Shown in pieces: positions 6,652-14,632 of a stretch of DNA of 22,920 bases. The stretch is taken from the NCBI GenBank assembly GCA_910584085.1, contig CAJTZY010000005.1:1-22920 (forward strand), read 5' to 3'. Each line of letters begins with the position of its first letter. Position 1 is the first letter of the stretch. Source of the stretch: an uncultured Bacilli bacterium (GTDB lineage Bacteria > Bacillota_I > Bacilli_A > RF39 > UBA660). Under the pieces are notes generated by a model. It saw only the letters and a program-made list of their open reading frames with translations, had not been told where the DNA came from and searched no databases. The position numbers were made by a program, and so were the translations under genes.

Positions 6652-7665
6652 ATGATAATAACAAAAACACCATTTAGAATGTCATTCTTTGGTGGTGGAA
6701 CAGATATGGAAGACTATTTTAAAGAAAATGGAGGAGCAGTACTGTCTACTACGATTGATAAATTTTGTTATGTGAACGTAAGACATTTACCAAGATTTTT
6801 TGATTATTCTACCGAATTATCATATTCTAAAACTGAAAGGGTAAAAAATGTTAGTGAGATTGAACATCCTGCAATAAGAAATGCTATGGAAATGTTGGAT
6901 ATGCATGAAATAAGGTTAACATATGAGGCAGATTTACCTGCTCGATCTGGTTTAGGGACAAGTAGTTCATTTGCGGTTGGTATGTTAATGGCTTTTTATG
7001 CATTAAAGGGAAAATATGCAGATAAGAAAAAATTAGCTGATGAAGCTATTTATTTAGAAAGAATTTTATGCAATGAGGCAGGCGGTTGGCAAGACCAAAT
7101 TGCTGCATCATATGGTGGTTTTAATAGAATTAATTTTAATTCAAATGGATATGAAGTAACTCCTGTAATTATTTCTCCAAAAAGGAAAAAACAACTTAAT
7201 GATAATTTGATGATGTTTTTTACTGGTTTTACTAGATTTTCATCAGATGTACAAAAAGTTAATAATGAAACAACAATAGAAGAAAAAAAGGCAAAACTTG
7301 ATATGATGTACAAAATGGTTGATGAAGCAGAAACTATATTGACTGATAATTCAAAAAATTTAGATGACTTTGGAAGATTATTAGATAAATCTTGGAAGTT
7401 AAAAAAACAAACTGGAAAAGGAGTATCTACTGATACTATTGATGAATTATATAATAAAGGAATTGCTGCAGGTGCTTTGGGAGGAAAATTATTAGGCGCC
7501 GGTGGAGGCGGTTTCTTAGTATTTTATGTTCAACCAGAAAAACAAAATGCTGTTATGAAAGCTATGAAGGATTTAATGTATATTCCTTTTGAATTTGATA
7601 ATAATGGTGCTACTATCATTCATTATTCTCCAGAAACATATGAGCCAAGGGAAATGAAAGAATAA
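6652..7665 (+). CDS. hddA: D-glycero-alpha-D-manno-heptose 7-phosphate kinase (GHMP family)
   Basis: A 337-residue GHMP-superfamily kinase that phosphorylates the anomeric position of D-glycero-D-manno-heptose 7-phosphate to give the alpha-1,7-bisphosphate. N-terminal MSFFGGGTDMEDY (10-22) is typical of HddA and the related fucose kinase domains. The glycine/serine-rich ATP loop is PARSGLGTSSS at 96-106. The third GHMP motif, GKLLGAGGGGF, lies near 277-287. Length agrees with HddA of Aneurinibacillus. The function call rests on the adjacent NTP transferase, GmhB phosphatase and SIS-domain isomerase, which supply the other three steps. ATG 6652 follows GGGAGG (6640-6645). It is the first gene of the long operon and ends 1 nt before the next start. 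Confidence 0.9.
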   Translation: MIITKTPFRMSFFGGGTDMEDYFKENGGAVLSTTIDKFCYVNVRHLPRFFDYSTELSYSKTERVKNVSEIEHPAIRNAMEMLDMHEIRLTYEADLPARSGLGTSSSFAVGMLMAFYALKGKYADKKKLADEAIYLERILCNEAGGWQDQIAASYGGFNRINFNSNGYEVTPVIISPKRKKQLNDNLMMFFTGFTRFSSDVQKVNNETTIEEKKAKLDMMYKMVDEAETILTDNSKNLDDFGRLLDKSWKLKKQTGKGVSTDTIDELYNKGIAAGALGGKLLGAGGGGFLVFYVQPEKQNAVMKAMKDLMYIPFEFDNNGATIIHYSPETYEPREMKE

Positions 7666-7666
7666 T

Positions 7667-8983
7667 ATGAAAACTGTTATTTTAGCTGGAGGAAAGGGAA
7701 CTAGAATTTCATCAATAACAAGTGAAATTCCAAAACCTATGATACCCATTGATGGAATGCCAGTATTGGAAAGGGAAATAAATAATCTTAAAAGTCAAGG
7801 ATTTGATGATATAATTCTAACCGTTGGTCATCTTGGAAATATAATTATGGACTATTTTGGTGATGGTAGCAAGGTATCACCAATTACTGGCAAACCATTT
7901 GGTGTAAAAATTGAGTATTTCTATGAAACAATACCATTAGGGACTGCAGGTGCATTATTTAAAATAAAGGATAAATTAATTGAAGATTTTCTATTACTAA
8001 ATGCAGATGCTATATTTGATGTTGATTTTAATAGATTTATAAGTTTTCATAAAAAAATGGGAGGATTAGTTACTTTATTTACACATCCAAACAGTCATCC
8101 TTATGATAGTGGATTAATTATGACTGATAAGGATGGATCAGTAAAAAAGTGGCTTGCAAAGGAAGACGATAGACCACAATTTTATAAAAACAGAGTTAAT
8201 GCAGGACTTCATGTCATTTCTCCTAAAGTGTTAGATATTGAAATAAATACTCCAAAAATTGACTTAGATAGACAAATATTAAAACCATTATCTGGTACAG
8301 GAAAAATGTTTGCCTATGATAGTCCTGAATATGTTAAAGATATGGGGACTCCTGAAAGGTATTATTTAGTTCAGGATAACTTTATAAATGGAATTGTTGA
8401 AGCAAAAAATTTAAAAAATAAACAAAGAGCCATCTTTTTGGATAGAGATGGAACAATAAACAAGTATGCAGGATTTATCAAAAGTCCAAAAGAATTTGAA
8501 TTAATTCCAGGAGTAGCAAACACAATAAAACAACTAAATGATTTAGGATATTTGGTTATTGTCGTTACTAATCAGCCTGTTATAGCACGCGGAGAGGCAA
8601 CATATGAAACCCTTGAAAATATTCATAATAAAATGGAAACATTGCTGGGTGAAGAGGGGGCGTATGTAGATGCAATTTATTATTGCCCACATCATCCCCA
8701 TAAAGGTTATGAAGGAGAAATACCTGAATTAAAAATTGAATGTGATTGTAGAAAACCTAAACCTGGAATGTTATTAAAAGCAGCTGCTGATTTTAATATA
8801 GATTTAAATGAATCATGGATGATTGGAGATAGCCAAAATGATATACTTGCGGGGATAAATGCAGGTTGTAAAACAGCTTTAATTTCACAGAAATTTGAAA
8901 ATTATGGTCAAGATGAAACACTGACGTCATTGAATCAAATACTAGATTTAGTTAATGAAGAAAATAAAAAAATAAGTAGGTAA
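7667..8983 (+). CDS. Fused heptose-1-phosphate nucleotidyltransferase and heptose-1,7-bisphosphate phosphatase (HddC-GmhB)
   Basis: A 438-residue two-domain enzyme. Residues 1 to about 240 are a sugar-nucleotide transferase: GGKGTR (8-13) with PKPM nearby, ETIPLGTAGALF in the middle and LLLNADA as the metal-binding strand; this would make GDP-D-glycero-alpha-D-manno-heptose. Residues from about 250 on are a HAD-IIIA phosphatase of the GmhB type: nucleophile D259 and D261 in LDRDGT, VTNQP as motif II, RKPKPG, and MIGDSQNDILAG. The GmhB zinc loop is intact (C340, H342, C359, C361). The two domains act in consecutive steps (1,7-bisphosphate to 1-phosphate to NDP-heptose) but in reverse order along the chain. 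The start is 1 nt after hddA. The nucleotide (GDP rather than ADP) is inferred from the accompanying HddA-type kinase. Confidence 0.9.
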   Translation: MKTVILAGGKGTRISSITSEIPKPMIPIDGMPVLEREINNLKSQGFDDIILTVGHLGNIIMDYFGDGSKVSPITGKPFGVKIEYFYETIPLGTAGALFKIKDKLIEDFLLLNADAIFDVDFNRFISFHKKMGGLVTLFTHPNSHPYDSGLIMTDKDGSVKKWLAKEDDRPQFYKNRVNAGLHVISPKVLDIEINTPKIDLDRQILKPLSGTGKMFAYDSPEYVKDMGTPERYYLVQDNFINGIVEAKNLKNKQRAIFLDRDGTINKYAGFIKSPKEFELIPGVANTIKQLNDLGYLVIVVTNQPVIARGEATYETLENIHNKMETLLGEEGAYVDAIYYCPHHPHKGYEGEIPELKIECDCRKPKPGMLLKAAADFNIDLNESWMIGDSQNDILAGINAGCKTALISQKFENYGQDETLTSLNQILDLVNEENKKISR

Positions 8984-8993
8984 GGTGAATATT

Positions 8994-9656
8994 ATGGAAA
9001 AATTAGAAAAACGTTTAGAAAAACATATTAATTTGTTAATAGAAAGATATCCAATTTTAGAACAATGTAAGGATTCTATTATTGATGCATATTTAATTTT
9101 AGAAAATTGTTATTCAAATGGAGGCAAAGTATTAATAGCAGGTAATGGAGGGTCAGCAGCTGATTCAGAACATATTGTTGGAGAATTAATGAAGGCTTTT
9201 AAATTGCCAAGACTATTACCAGAGGAATATAAGAATAATTTAAAAAATATAAATGAAGAATTAGGAAATGTATTAGCAGAAAATTTACAATGTGCTTTAC
9301 CTGCTATTGCTTTGGATGGACATTTTGCTTTATCTACAGCTTATATGAATGATTGTGAACCATTGTTGTGTTTTGCTCAACAAATTAACGGCTTTGGAAA
9401 TAAAAATGATGTGTTTTTAGGTATTTCAACAAGTGGTAATAGTAAAAATATATTATATGCTGCAGTATGTGCGAAAGCTAAGGGCTTAACTGTTATTGGT
9501 TTAACTGGAGAAAAAGAAAGTAAATTATCACAAATGGCTGATATATGTATAAAAGCACCATCAAAAGAAACTTATATGATTCAAGAGTTTCATCTTCCAA
9601 TCTATCATTGCTTGTGCCTAATGTTAGAAGATAAATTTTATGGCAATGAAGATTAA
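8994..9656 (+). CDS. gmhA: Sedoheptulose 7-phosphate isomerase (SIS domain, GmhA-like)
   Basis: A 220-residue SIS-domain protein that converts sedoheptulose 7-phosphate to D-glycero-D-manno-heptose 7-phosphate, the entry step of the heptose pathway. Visible features are the phosphate loop AGNGGSAADS (49-58), catalytic-position glutamate E64 in VGELMKAF, STSGNS at 145-150, and MIQEFHLPIYH near the end, matching the conserved QE-x-H region with catalytic histidine. It is about 25 residues longer than E. coli GmhA because of an insert at about 70-95 (the PEEYKNNLKNINEELGNVL region) between the E64 helix and PAIAL. ATG 8994 is preferred to GTG 8985 because AAGG (8982-8985) is correctly placed for the ATG. 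The 3' end overlaps the next gene. Confidence 0.9.
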   Translation: MEKLEKRLEKHINLLIERYPILEQCKDSIIDAYLILENCYSNGGKVLIAGNGGSAADSEHIVGELMKAFKLPRLLPEEYKNNLKNINEELGNVLAENLQCALPAIALDGHFALSTAYMNDCEPLLCFAQQINGFGNKNDVFLGISTSGNSKNILYAAVCAKAKGLTVIGLTGEKESKLSQMADICIKAPSKETYMIQEFHLPIYHCLCLMLEDKFYGNED

Positions 9657-10389
9657 TAGGCAACCATTTTTAAATACATTTGTCAGTAATGTAACAATGG
9701 AAGAAACAATCTGCAATATTGAGGAAATGATTAATAATAATGAAAAATCATATATTGTCCCAATAAATGTAGATGTTGTAATTAAAATTGAAAAAGATGA
9801 AGAATTAAAAAAAATTGTTGATAGTGCAAATATGGTGCTAATTGATGGTACACCACTTGTGTGGATTTCAAAATTAAAAAAAAGACCTGTTAAGGAAAAA
9901 ATTTCTGGCTCTGATTTAGTGCCTAAATTATTTGAGGTAGCTGCTAATAAGGGATATAGCATTTTTATCTTAGGTGGCAAAGAAGGAATCGCAGAACAAG
10001 CTAAAGAAAAGATGAAAGAAAAATATAAAAATATAAATATTGTAGGAACATACGCACCACCTTTCGGATTTGAAAAAGATGAGAATGAATTAAATAAAAT
10101 AAATGAAATGATAAATAAAACTAATCCAGATTTATTAATTGTATGTCTAGGTTGTCCTAAACAAGAAAAGTGGATTTTTAATAATATACAAAAATATAAT
10201 GCTAGAGTGTCTATATGTGCAGGAGCTACAGTTGATTTTCTAGCTGGAAATGTGAAAAGGGCTCCAAAGTGGGTTAGTAAATGTGGATTAGAATGGTTTT
10301 ATAGGTTTTTACAGGAGCCAAAAAGATTATTTAAGAGATATTTTGTTGATGATATTAAAATTATTAAATTAATTAGAAAATACAAATAA
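9640..10389 (+). CDS. WecG/TagA/CpsF-family glycosyltransferase (GT26)
   Basis: A 249-residue inner-face transferase of the family that adds the second sugar (ManNAc or ManNAcA in characterised members) to a lipid-linked first sugar. Hallmarks are the DGTP motif with D at the active site, GGKEGIAEQA, VCLGCPKQEKW near 170-180, SICAGATVDFLAG, and the arginine-rich C-terminal tail (APKWVSKCGLEWFYR then EPKRLFKRY), which contacts the membrane in TagA. It overlaps gmhA by 17 nt if ATG 9640 is used, or 11 nt from ATG 9646; upstream Shine-Dalgarno support is weak for both, so translation is probably coupled to gmhA. It is likely to act directly after the priming transferase at 4284, but its donor may not be ManNAc in this pathway. 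Confidence 0.92.
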   Translation: MAMKINRQPFLNTFVSNVTMEETICNIEEMINNNEKSYIVPINVDVVIKIEKDEELKKIVDSANMVLIDGTPLVWISKLKKRPVKEKISGSDLVPKLFEVAANKGYSIFILGGKEGIAEQAKEKMKEKYKNINIVGTYAPPFGFEKDENELNKINEMINKTNPDLLIVCLGCPKQEKWIFNNIQKYNARVSICAGATVDFLAGNVKRAPKWVSKCGLEWFYRFLQEPKRLFKRYFVDDIKIIKLIRKYK

Positions 10390-10401
10390 GGATGGATTTT
10401 T

Positions 10402-11487
10402 ATGGAATTAAAAAAACAAAATATATTGTTTTTAACAAGAACTATGGCCTTGGGCGGAACAGAAAATGTTATTTTACAACTATGTGAAATATTAAAGCCT
10501 GAAGTTAATAAAATTATAGTGTGTTCTTGTGGTGGAATTAATGTTGAAAAATTAGAAAAAATGGGAATAAAACATTATCAAATTAGTGATATTGAAAATA
10601 AGAATCCATTAAATATATTAAAAACCATGAAACAAGTAAAACAAATTATAAAAAAGGAAAATATTACTGTAATACATTCCCATCATAGAATGGCAGCAAT
10701 GTATGCTAATTTATGTTCAAACAAGAAAATGGTAAAACTTGCAAACGCACATAATACTTTTAATGATAAAAAAGGTTTTACTAAAATAGCATACAATAGT
10801 ACAAAAATAATTGCCGTTGGCGAACAAGTAAAGAAAAATTTAGTAGAATTTTTTGGCATAAATGAGAAGTATGTTTATGTAATTCATAATGCAATTAAAC
10901 CTTTTGAAGAAAAACTTGTTATAGATAATCAACTAAAAAACGATAAAGAAAATGGTTATACATTAATTGCTAATGTAGGTAGATTATCTGAACAAAAAGG
11001 TATGGAATATTTTATTGAAGCAGCAGAAATTGTTAATAAAACAAACAAAAAAGTAAAATTTTATATTATTGGTTCTGGTCAAGATGAACAAAAATTAAAA
11101 AAAATGGTAGAGCAGAAGAAAATGGAAAAATTTATCGTTTTCATGGGATTTAGATCAGATATACAAAATTTGTTATCCCAAGTCGATTTTTGTGTATTAA
11201 GTTCTTTATGGGAAGGATTACCATTAACACCTATTGAAGCATTTTCAGTAGGAAAAACTATTATTGCAACAGCTGTTGATGGAACTCCTGAAATAGTAGT
11301 TAGTGGCAAAAATGGAATATTAGTTGAACCAAAAAATGTTAATCAATTATCTAATGAAATGATTAATCTTATAAATGATTCTAAAAGGAAAGAACAATTT
11401 GAAAAAGAGGCTTATACTACTTATAAACAAGAATTTTCATTTGAACAGTTAAAAAACAGATATTTAGATTTTTATAAAAAATTATAG
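10402..11487 (+). CDS. Glycosyltransferase family 4 protein
   Basis: A 361-residue GT-B fold transferase. The N-terminal domain opens with ILFLTRTMALGGTENVILQL, the GG-x-E(N) acceptor-domain signature. The C-terminal nucleotide-sugar domain holds NVGRLSEQKGMEYFIEA, the GSG loop, FMGFRSDI, and the E-x7-E motif E271...E279 in WEGLPLTPIEAFSVGK followed by GTPEIV. It therefore works as a retaining transferase at the cytoplasmic membrane surface, building the repeat unit. It starts 12 nt after the TagA-like gene with AAGGATGG as ribosome binding site, inside the operon. Donor and linkage cannot be assigned; GDP-heptose from the upstream genes is one candidate donor. Confidence 0.92.
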   Translation: MELKKQNILFLTRTMALGGTENVILQLCEILKPEVNKIIVCSCGGINVEKLEKMGIKHYQISDIENKNPLNILKTMKQVKQIIKKENITVIHSHHRMAAMYANLCSNKKMVKLANAHNTFNDKKGFTKIAYNSTKIIAVGEQVKKNLVEFFGINEKYVYVIHNAIKPFEEKLVIDNQLKNDKENGYTLIANVGRLSEQKGMEYFIEAAEIVNKTNKKVKFYIIGSGQDEQKLKKMVEQKKMEKFIVFMGFRSDIQNLLSQVDFCVLSSLWEGLPLTPIEAFSVGKTIIATAVDGTPEIVVSGKNGILVEPKNVNQLSNEMINLINDSKRKEQFEKEAYTTYKQEFSFEQLKNRYLDFYKKL

Positions 11488-11496
11488 GAGATAAAA

Positions 11497-12027
11497 ATGA
11501 GAAAAATATTAAAATTTATTAATTCTATTTATTATTATCTTATTTACAAAATTAGTTACTTAAATAAAATAAAAATTAGTGTATTTAATATTATAAATGG
11601 TAAATTTTCGATTATTATTAAAAATAACGGAAAAATAGAAGTTGGTAAGAAAATATGTATAGATGGCCCATTATATTTTAAGAGCATTGAAAATGGAAAA
11701 ATAATTGTAGGCAATAACTGCTATTTCAACCATAATTGTTCTATTACATCATTAAAAAAAATTTTTATTGGAAATGATTGTATGTTTGGAAACAATGTTG
11801 TAGTGGTTGATCACAATCATATAAATGATTGTGGTAAAAACGAGGGTTCAAAATTTACAAAAAAAGAAGTTATTATAGGCAATAATGTTTGGATTGGTTC
11901 TAATGCTACTATATTGCAAGGCGTTACAATAGGTGATGGAGCAATTGTCGCAGCTGGAGCAGTTGTAACAAAGGATATACCTTCTAACGAGATTTGGGGG
12001 GGAATTCCAGCTAAAAAAATTAAATAA
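11497..12027 (+). CDS. Hexapeptide-repeat (LbH) O-acetyltransferase-like protein, copy 1
   Basis: A 176-residue left-handed beta-helix acyltransferase. After a basic N-terminal part come hexapeptide turns (INGKFSIII, ENGKIIVGNNC, IGNDCMFGNNVVVVDHNHI), a probable catalytic histidine in VDHNH, and a classic end NNVWIGSNATILQGVTIGDG followed by GGIPAKKI. Such CysE/WbbJ-type enzymes move acetyl groups from acetyl-CoA to a sugar hydroxyl or amine. The last third is nearly identical to that of the next gene at both protein and DNA level. AGGAG precedes ATG 11497. The acceptor sugar is unknown; the context suggests repeat-unit acetylation. Confidence 0.88.
   Translation: MRKILKFINSIYYYLIYKISYLNKIKISVFNIINGKFSIIIKNNGKIEVGKKICIDGPLYFKSIENGKIIVGNNCYFNHNCSITSLKKIFIGNDCMFGNNVVVVDHNHINDCGKNEGSKFTKKEVIIGNNVWIGSNATILQGVTIGDGAIVAAGAVVTKDIPSNEIWGGIPAKKIK
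11911..12015 (+). repeat. Acyltransferase tail repeat, copy 1
   Basis: This 105-bp segment matches 12424-12528 without gaps (offset 513) at 90 of 105 positions by eye, about 86 percent. It encodes the ILQGVTIGDG to GGIPAK region. The similarity drops upstream of it, suggesting a shared origin with later gene conversion, or strong constraint on this part of the beta-helix. Confidence 0.75.
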
Positions 12028-12039
12028 AGGAGATTTTTT

Positions 12040-12591
12040 ATGAACAAGAAGATGAATAAACCTATTAAGTGCATATATTATGCTATTGTTTTGTTTGGGA
12101 ATGTATTTGTAAATAAAATTCCAAGTAGGCATATAAGAAAATGGTTTTATCAATTGTTAGGTGCTAAAATTGGTAAAAAAACCGTTATATGTAGAAGGGT
12201 AGATGTATTATTTCCCAAAGGATTAAATATAGGTAACAATGTTGCTATTGGTTGGTTTGTAGATTTAGACGCAAGAGGAAAAATTGAAATTGGGCATGAC
12301 ACAAATGTTAGTAGTCATTCAATTTTAATTACTGGAAGTCACGATATTGACGATCCTAAATTTACAGCTGAATTTAAACCAATTAAAATTGGACATCACT
12401 GCTGGATAGGAACAGGTGCTATTATATTGCAAGGGGTTACAATAGGCGATGGAGCGGTTGTTGCAGCAGGAGCAGTTGTAACAAGAGATATACCTTCCAA
12501 TGAAGTTTGGGGTGGAGTTCCAGCAAAATTCATTAGAAAAAGAAATAATAAATATGATTATAAAGTAAATGGTGCACCATTTTTACACTAA
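12040..12591 (+). CDS. Hexapeptide-repeat (LbH) O-acetyltransferase-like protein, copy 2
   Basis: A 183-residue acyltransferase of the WcaF/maltose O-acetyltransferase-like group. It opens with a hydrophobic/basic helix region and RKWFYQLLGAKIGKKTVI, then hexapeptide turns (IGNNVAIGWFVDLDARG), a conserved histidine in TGSHDIDDPKF, and the end region GHHCWIGTGAIILQGVTIGDG and GGVPAKFIRKR. The WcaF-like fragments VDLDARG and SHDIDDP suggest O-acetylation of a polysaccharide sugar. It starts 12 nt after copy 1 with AGGAG upstream. It is not a simple tandem duplicate of copy 1, because the N-terminal halves differ. Confidence 0.9.
   Translation: MNKKMNKPIKCIYYAIVLFGNVFVNKIPSRHIRKWFYQLLGAKIGKKTVICRRVDVLFPKGLNIGNNVAIGWFVDLDARGKIEIGHDTNVSSHSILITGSHDIDDPKFTAEFKPIKIGHHCWIGTGAIILQGVTIGDGAVVAAGAVVTRDIPSNEVWGGVPAKFIRKRNNKYDYKVNGAPFLH
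12424..12528 (+). repeat. Acyltransferase tail repeat, copy 2
   Basis: Partner of 11911-12015, gap-free. Differences are mostly third-position changes; the encoded ends differ mainly by I/V and K/R swaps. Confidence 0.75.
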
Positions 12592-12606
12592 AAAAGGAGA
12601 TTATTT

Positions 12607-13326
12607 ATGATAGATAAAAAGATTCATTATTGCTGGTTTGGAGGCAAACCATTGCCAAAAAATGTAAAAAAATGCATTAAATCTTGGAAAAAATACTGTC
12701 CTGATTATGAAATCATAAAATGGGATGAATCTAATTTTGATGTTAATTGTTGTCAATTTACAAAAGATGCATATAAAAATAAAGCTTGGGCATTTGTGTC
12801 AGACTTTGCTAGATTAAAAATAATATATGAAAATGGGGGCATATATCTAGATACTGATGTTGAACTTGTTAGAAATATAGATGAACTTTTAAATAGAAAA
12901 TGTTATCTTCCACTTTCACAAGGACAATTAAATGGTATTGTTAGTACTGGATTAGGGTTTGGTGCAGAAAAAAAATCAAATGTTGTTTTAGAAATGCTAA
13001 AGGTATATGAAAATACTAAATTTGATAATATTAATAGAAATAAAATTACATGTCCATACCTAAACAAAGTTGCCTTAGATAAATATGGTATAAGATTTAG
13101 TAATAGTATAGAAGAATATGATAATGGAAATATTACTGTTTATCCACCAAAATATTTCGATCCAATTTCTCCAGGAACAACTGAAAATTTACTATGTAAG
13201 GATACTTTTTCTATTCACCATTATAGCGCAACCTGGACTGGAAAAGGTAATACTTTAAAAAGAAAAATAATAGATAAAATCGGTTTAGAAAAAATAAATA
13301 AAATAAAAAAAATATTAAAGAAATAA
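12607..13326 (+). CDS. DXD-type glycosyltransferase (GT32-like, capsular polysaccharide)
   Basis: A 239-residue GT-A fold transferase of the 'glycosyltransferase sugar-binding region containing DXD motif' (GT32/OCH1-like) group. It opens with KKIHYCWFGGKPLP, typical of these capsule enzymes (I-x-H/Y-CWFGG), then WAFVSDFARLKIIYENGGIY, followed by the metal-binding D82-T-D84 in YLDTDVEL. A histidine pair in SIHHYSATWTGKG near the end matches the conserved HH...SW block. It would use a metal and an NDP-sugar to add one residue of the repeat unit. AAAAGGAG lies before ATG 12607, 15 nt after copy 2 of the acyltransferases. Donor unknown. Confidence 0.9.
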   Translation: MIDKKIHYCWFGGKPLPKNVKKCIKSWKKYCPDYEIIKWDESNFDVNCCQFTKDAYKNKAWAFVSDFARLKIIYENGGIYLDTDVELVRNIDELLNRKCYLPLSQGQLNGIVSTGLGFGAEKKSNVVLEMLKVYENTKFDNINRNKITCPYLNKVALDKYGIRFSNSIEEYDNGNITVYPPKYFDPISPGTTENLLCKDTFSIHHYSATWTGKGNTLKRKIIDKIGLEKINKIKKILKK

Positions 13327-13411
13327 TACCTTTGCCCGTTAAATAAAATTATTTATATATTTGATAACAAGAATACAAGTATATAAAAAAAGAAAGGGGA
13401 TATTAAATATA

Positions 13412-14569
13412 ATGATTAAAACAGTTTCAATGACTACAATTTTTTATTACTTTGCTATAATTTCTTTTTTATTTCCATTAGGATGTGCAGAATTTAATCC
13501 ACTATTGTATAATATATATCAAATATGTATATGGTTATCTACAGTATTAATTTTGCTATATTTGTTTGTTGAAAAATGTAGAAATGAAAAAAAAACAAGA
13601 ATCTTTCCAACCGTAGTTTTTTTATACTTTTTATTTTGTATTATTAATACAATAATTCAAAGAGGATTATATATAAATGGGTATCAAAAATTGTTGTGCT
13701 TCCCTGTAATTTTTGCATTTATTATTTATTCTATAAAAAATAATTCATTTAAATTGTTAAATGTTATAAATAATTGTTTTCTAATTATTTTATTGTTAAA
13801 ATTATTTGTTTTAAGAGACTTCTTTGATGAACAATATCATATTACTTTTTTGGGCCATGTACAAATGGTCAGTCAATATTGTACATTAGCGATTTTTTGT
13901 TCAATACTTTATAGTTTTATATACAAAAATAAATTACCAAGAACTATAATAATTGTTTTACTTGCATTTATTTCAATGATAAGTGCTGATGCTTCTATTT
14001 CGGTAATTTCATCACTTTTAATTTTAGTTTTTGCATTATTATATAAATTTAAATTATACCATTCTTTAAAAATTAAACCAAAATTTTATATAATTATTGG
14101 TACTATATTATCCGGTCTTATTGTTTATTTATCAATTAGAAATCATGTATACAATAATAATGCAATTAAATATTTGGATTTTAATGGTAGAAGTTTCGTT
14201 TGGATTGAATGTTTAAAATCATTAAAAAGTCATTTGCTAATGGGTTATGGAATTGAGGGAATATCTCTTAGTGTATTTTGGAGCTCATGGGCTGGAAGTG
14301 CAGGATTCAATTACGCACATAATCAGATTTTTCAAAATTTATTAGATGGTGGAATAATAGGTTTAGTTTTATTTTACAAAATGTTTTTTTCAAGTTTAAA
14401 ATCTGCAGAATTTATATATGAAACAAAGTATAAGATATTAGTAAATATAACTTTAATAGTTTTTTTAGCAATTATGATATTAGAAAGTACATCGTATTAT
14501 TGTTATATGTATATATTTTTAGCAATGGTATATTCACTACCTGCTGCATTAGAAAAACAAAAAAAATGA
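13412..14569 (+). CDS. O-antigen polymerase/ligase-family membrane protein (Wzy-like)
   Basis: A 385-residue polytopic protein with about ten hydrophobic segments. Before the last two lies a long external loop carrying the Wzy_C-type signature: NGRSFVWIECLKSL, LLMGYGIEG and NYAHNQIFQNLLDGGIIGL. This layout is that of polymerases that join undecaprenyl-linked repeat units outside the membrane; in a Gram-positive without lipid A it should be the polymerase (Wzy), not a ligase. ATG 13412 is preferred to a TTG at 13361: AGAAAGGGGA (13391-13400) lies upstream, with a somewhat long spacer of about 11 nt. It pairs functionally with the flippase at 15158. As usual for Wzy, overall sequence similarity is low and the call rests on topology and motif. 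Confidence 0.88.
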   Translation: MIKTVSMTTIFYYFAIISFLFPLGCAEFNPLLYNIYQICIWLSTVLILLYLFVEKCRNEKKTRIFPTVVFLYFLFCIINTIIQRGLYINGYQKLLCFPVIFAFIIYSIKNNSFKLLNVINNCFLIILLLKLFVLRDFFDEQYHITFLGHVQMVSQYCTLAIFCSILYSFIYKNKLPRTIIIVLLAFISMISADASISVISSLLILVFALLYKFKLYHSLKIKPKFYIIIGTILSGLIVYLSIRNHVYNNNAIKYLDFNGRSFVWIECLKSLKSHLLMGYGIEGISLSVFWSSWAGSAGFNYAHNQIFQNLLDGGIIGLVLFYKMFFSSLKSAEFIYETKYKILVNITLIVFLAIMILESTSYYCYMYIFLAMVYSLPAALEKQKK

Positions 14570-14632
14570 TATAACAACTATAGTCTGTACTTTGAGTAAA
14601 GATGGTTGATAAATAGAAAAGAGGAAAAAAAT

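Noticed and set aside
13327..13411. Upstream TTG start for the polymerase at 13361 and TTG start for the acyltransferase at 14606
   Set aside because: Both lack a Shine-Dalgarno, while in-frame ATGs at 13412 and 14633 have AGAAAGGGGA and GAGG upstream.
13412..14569. Lipid A-core O-antigen ligase (WaaL)
   Set aside because: The Wzy_C domain is shared by ligases and polymerases, but the cpsBCD set, the TagD/TagF relatives and codon bias indicate a Gram-positive without lipid A, so the polymerase role is preferred.
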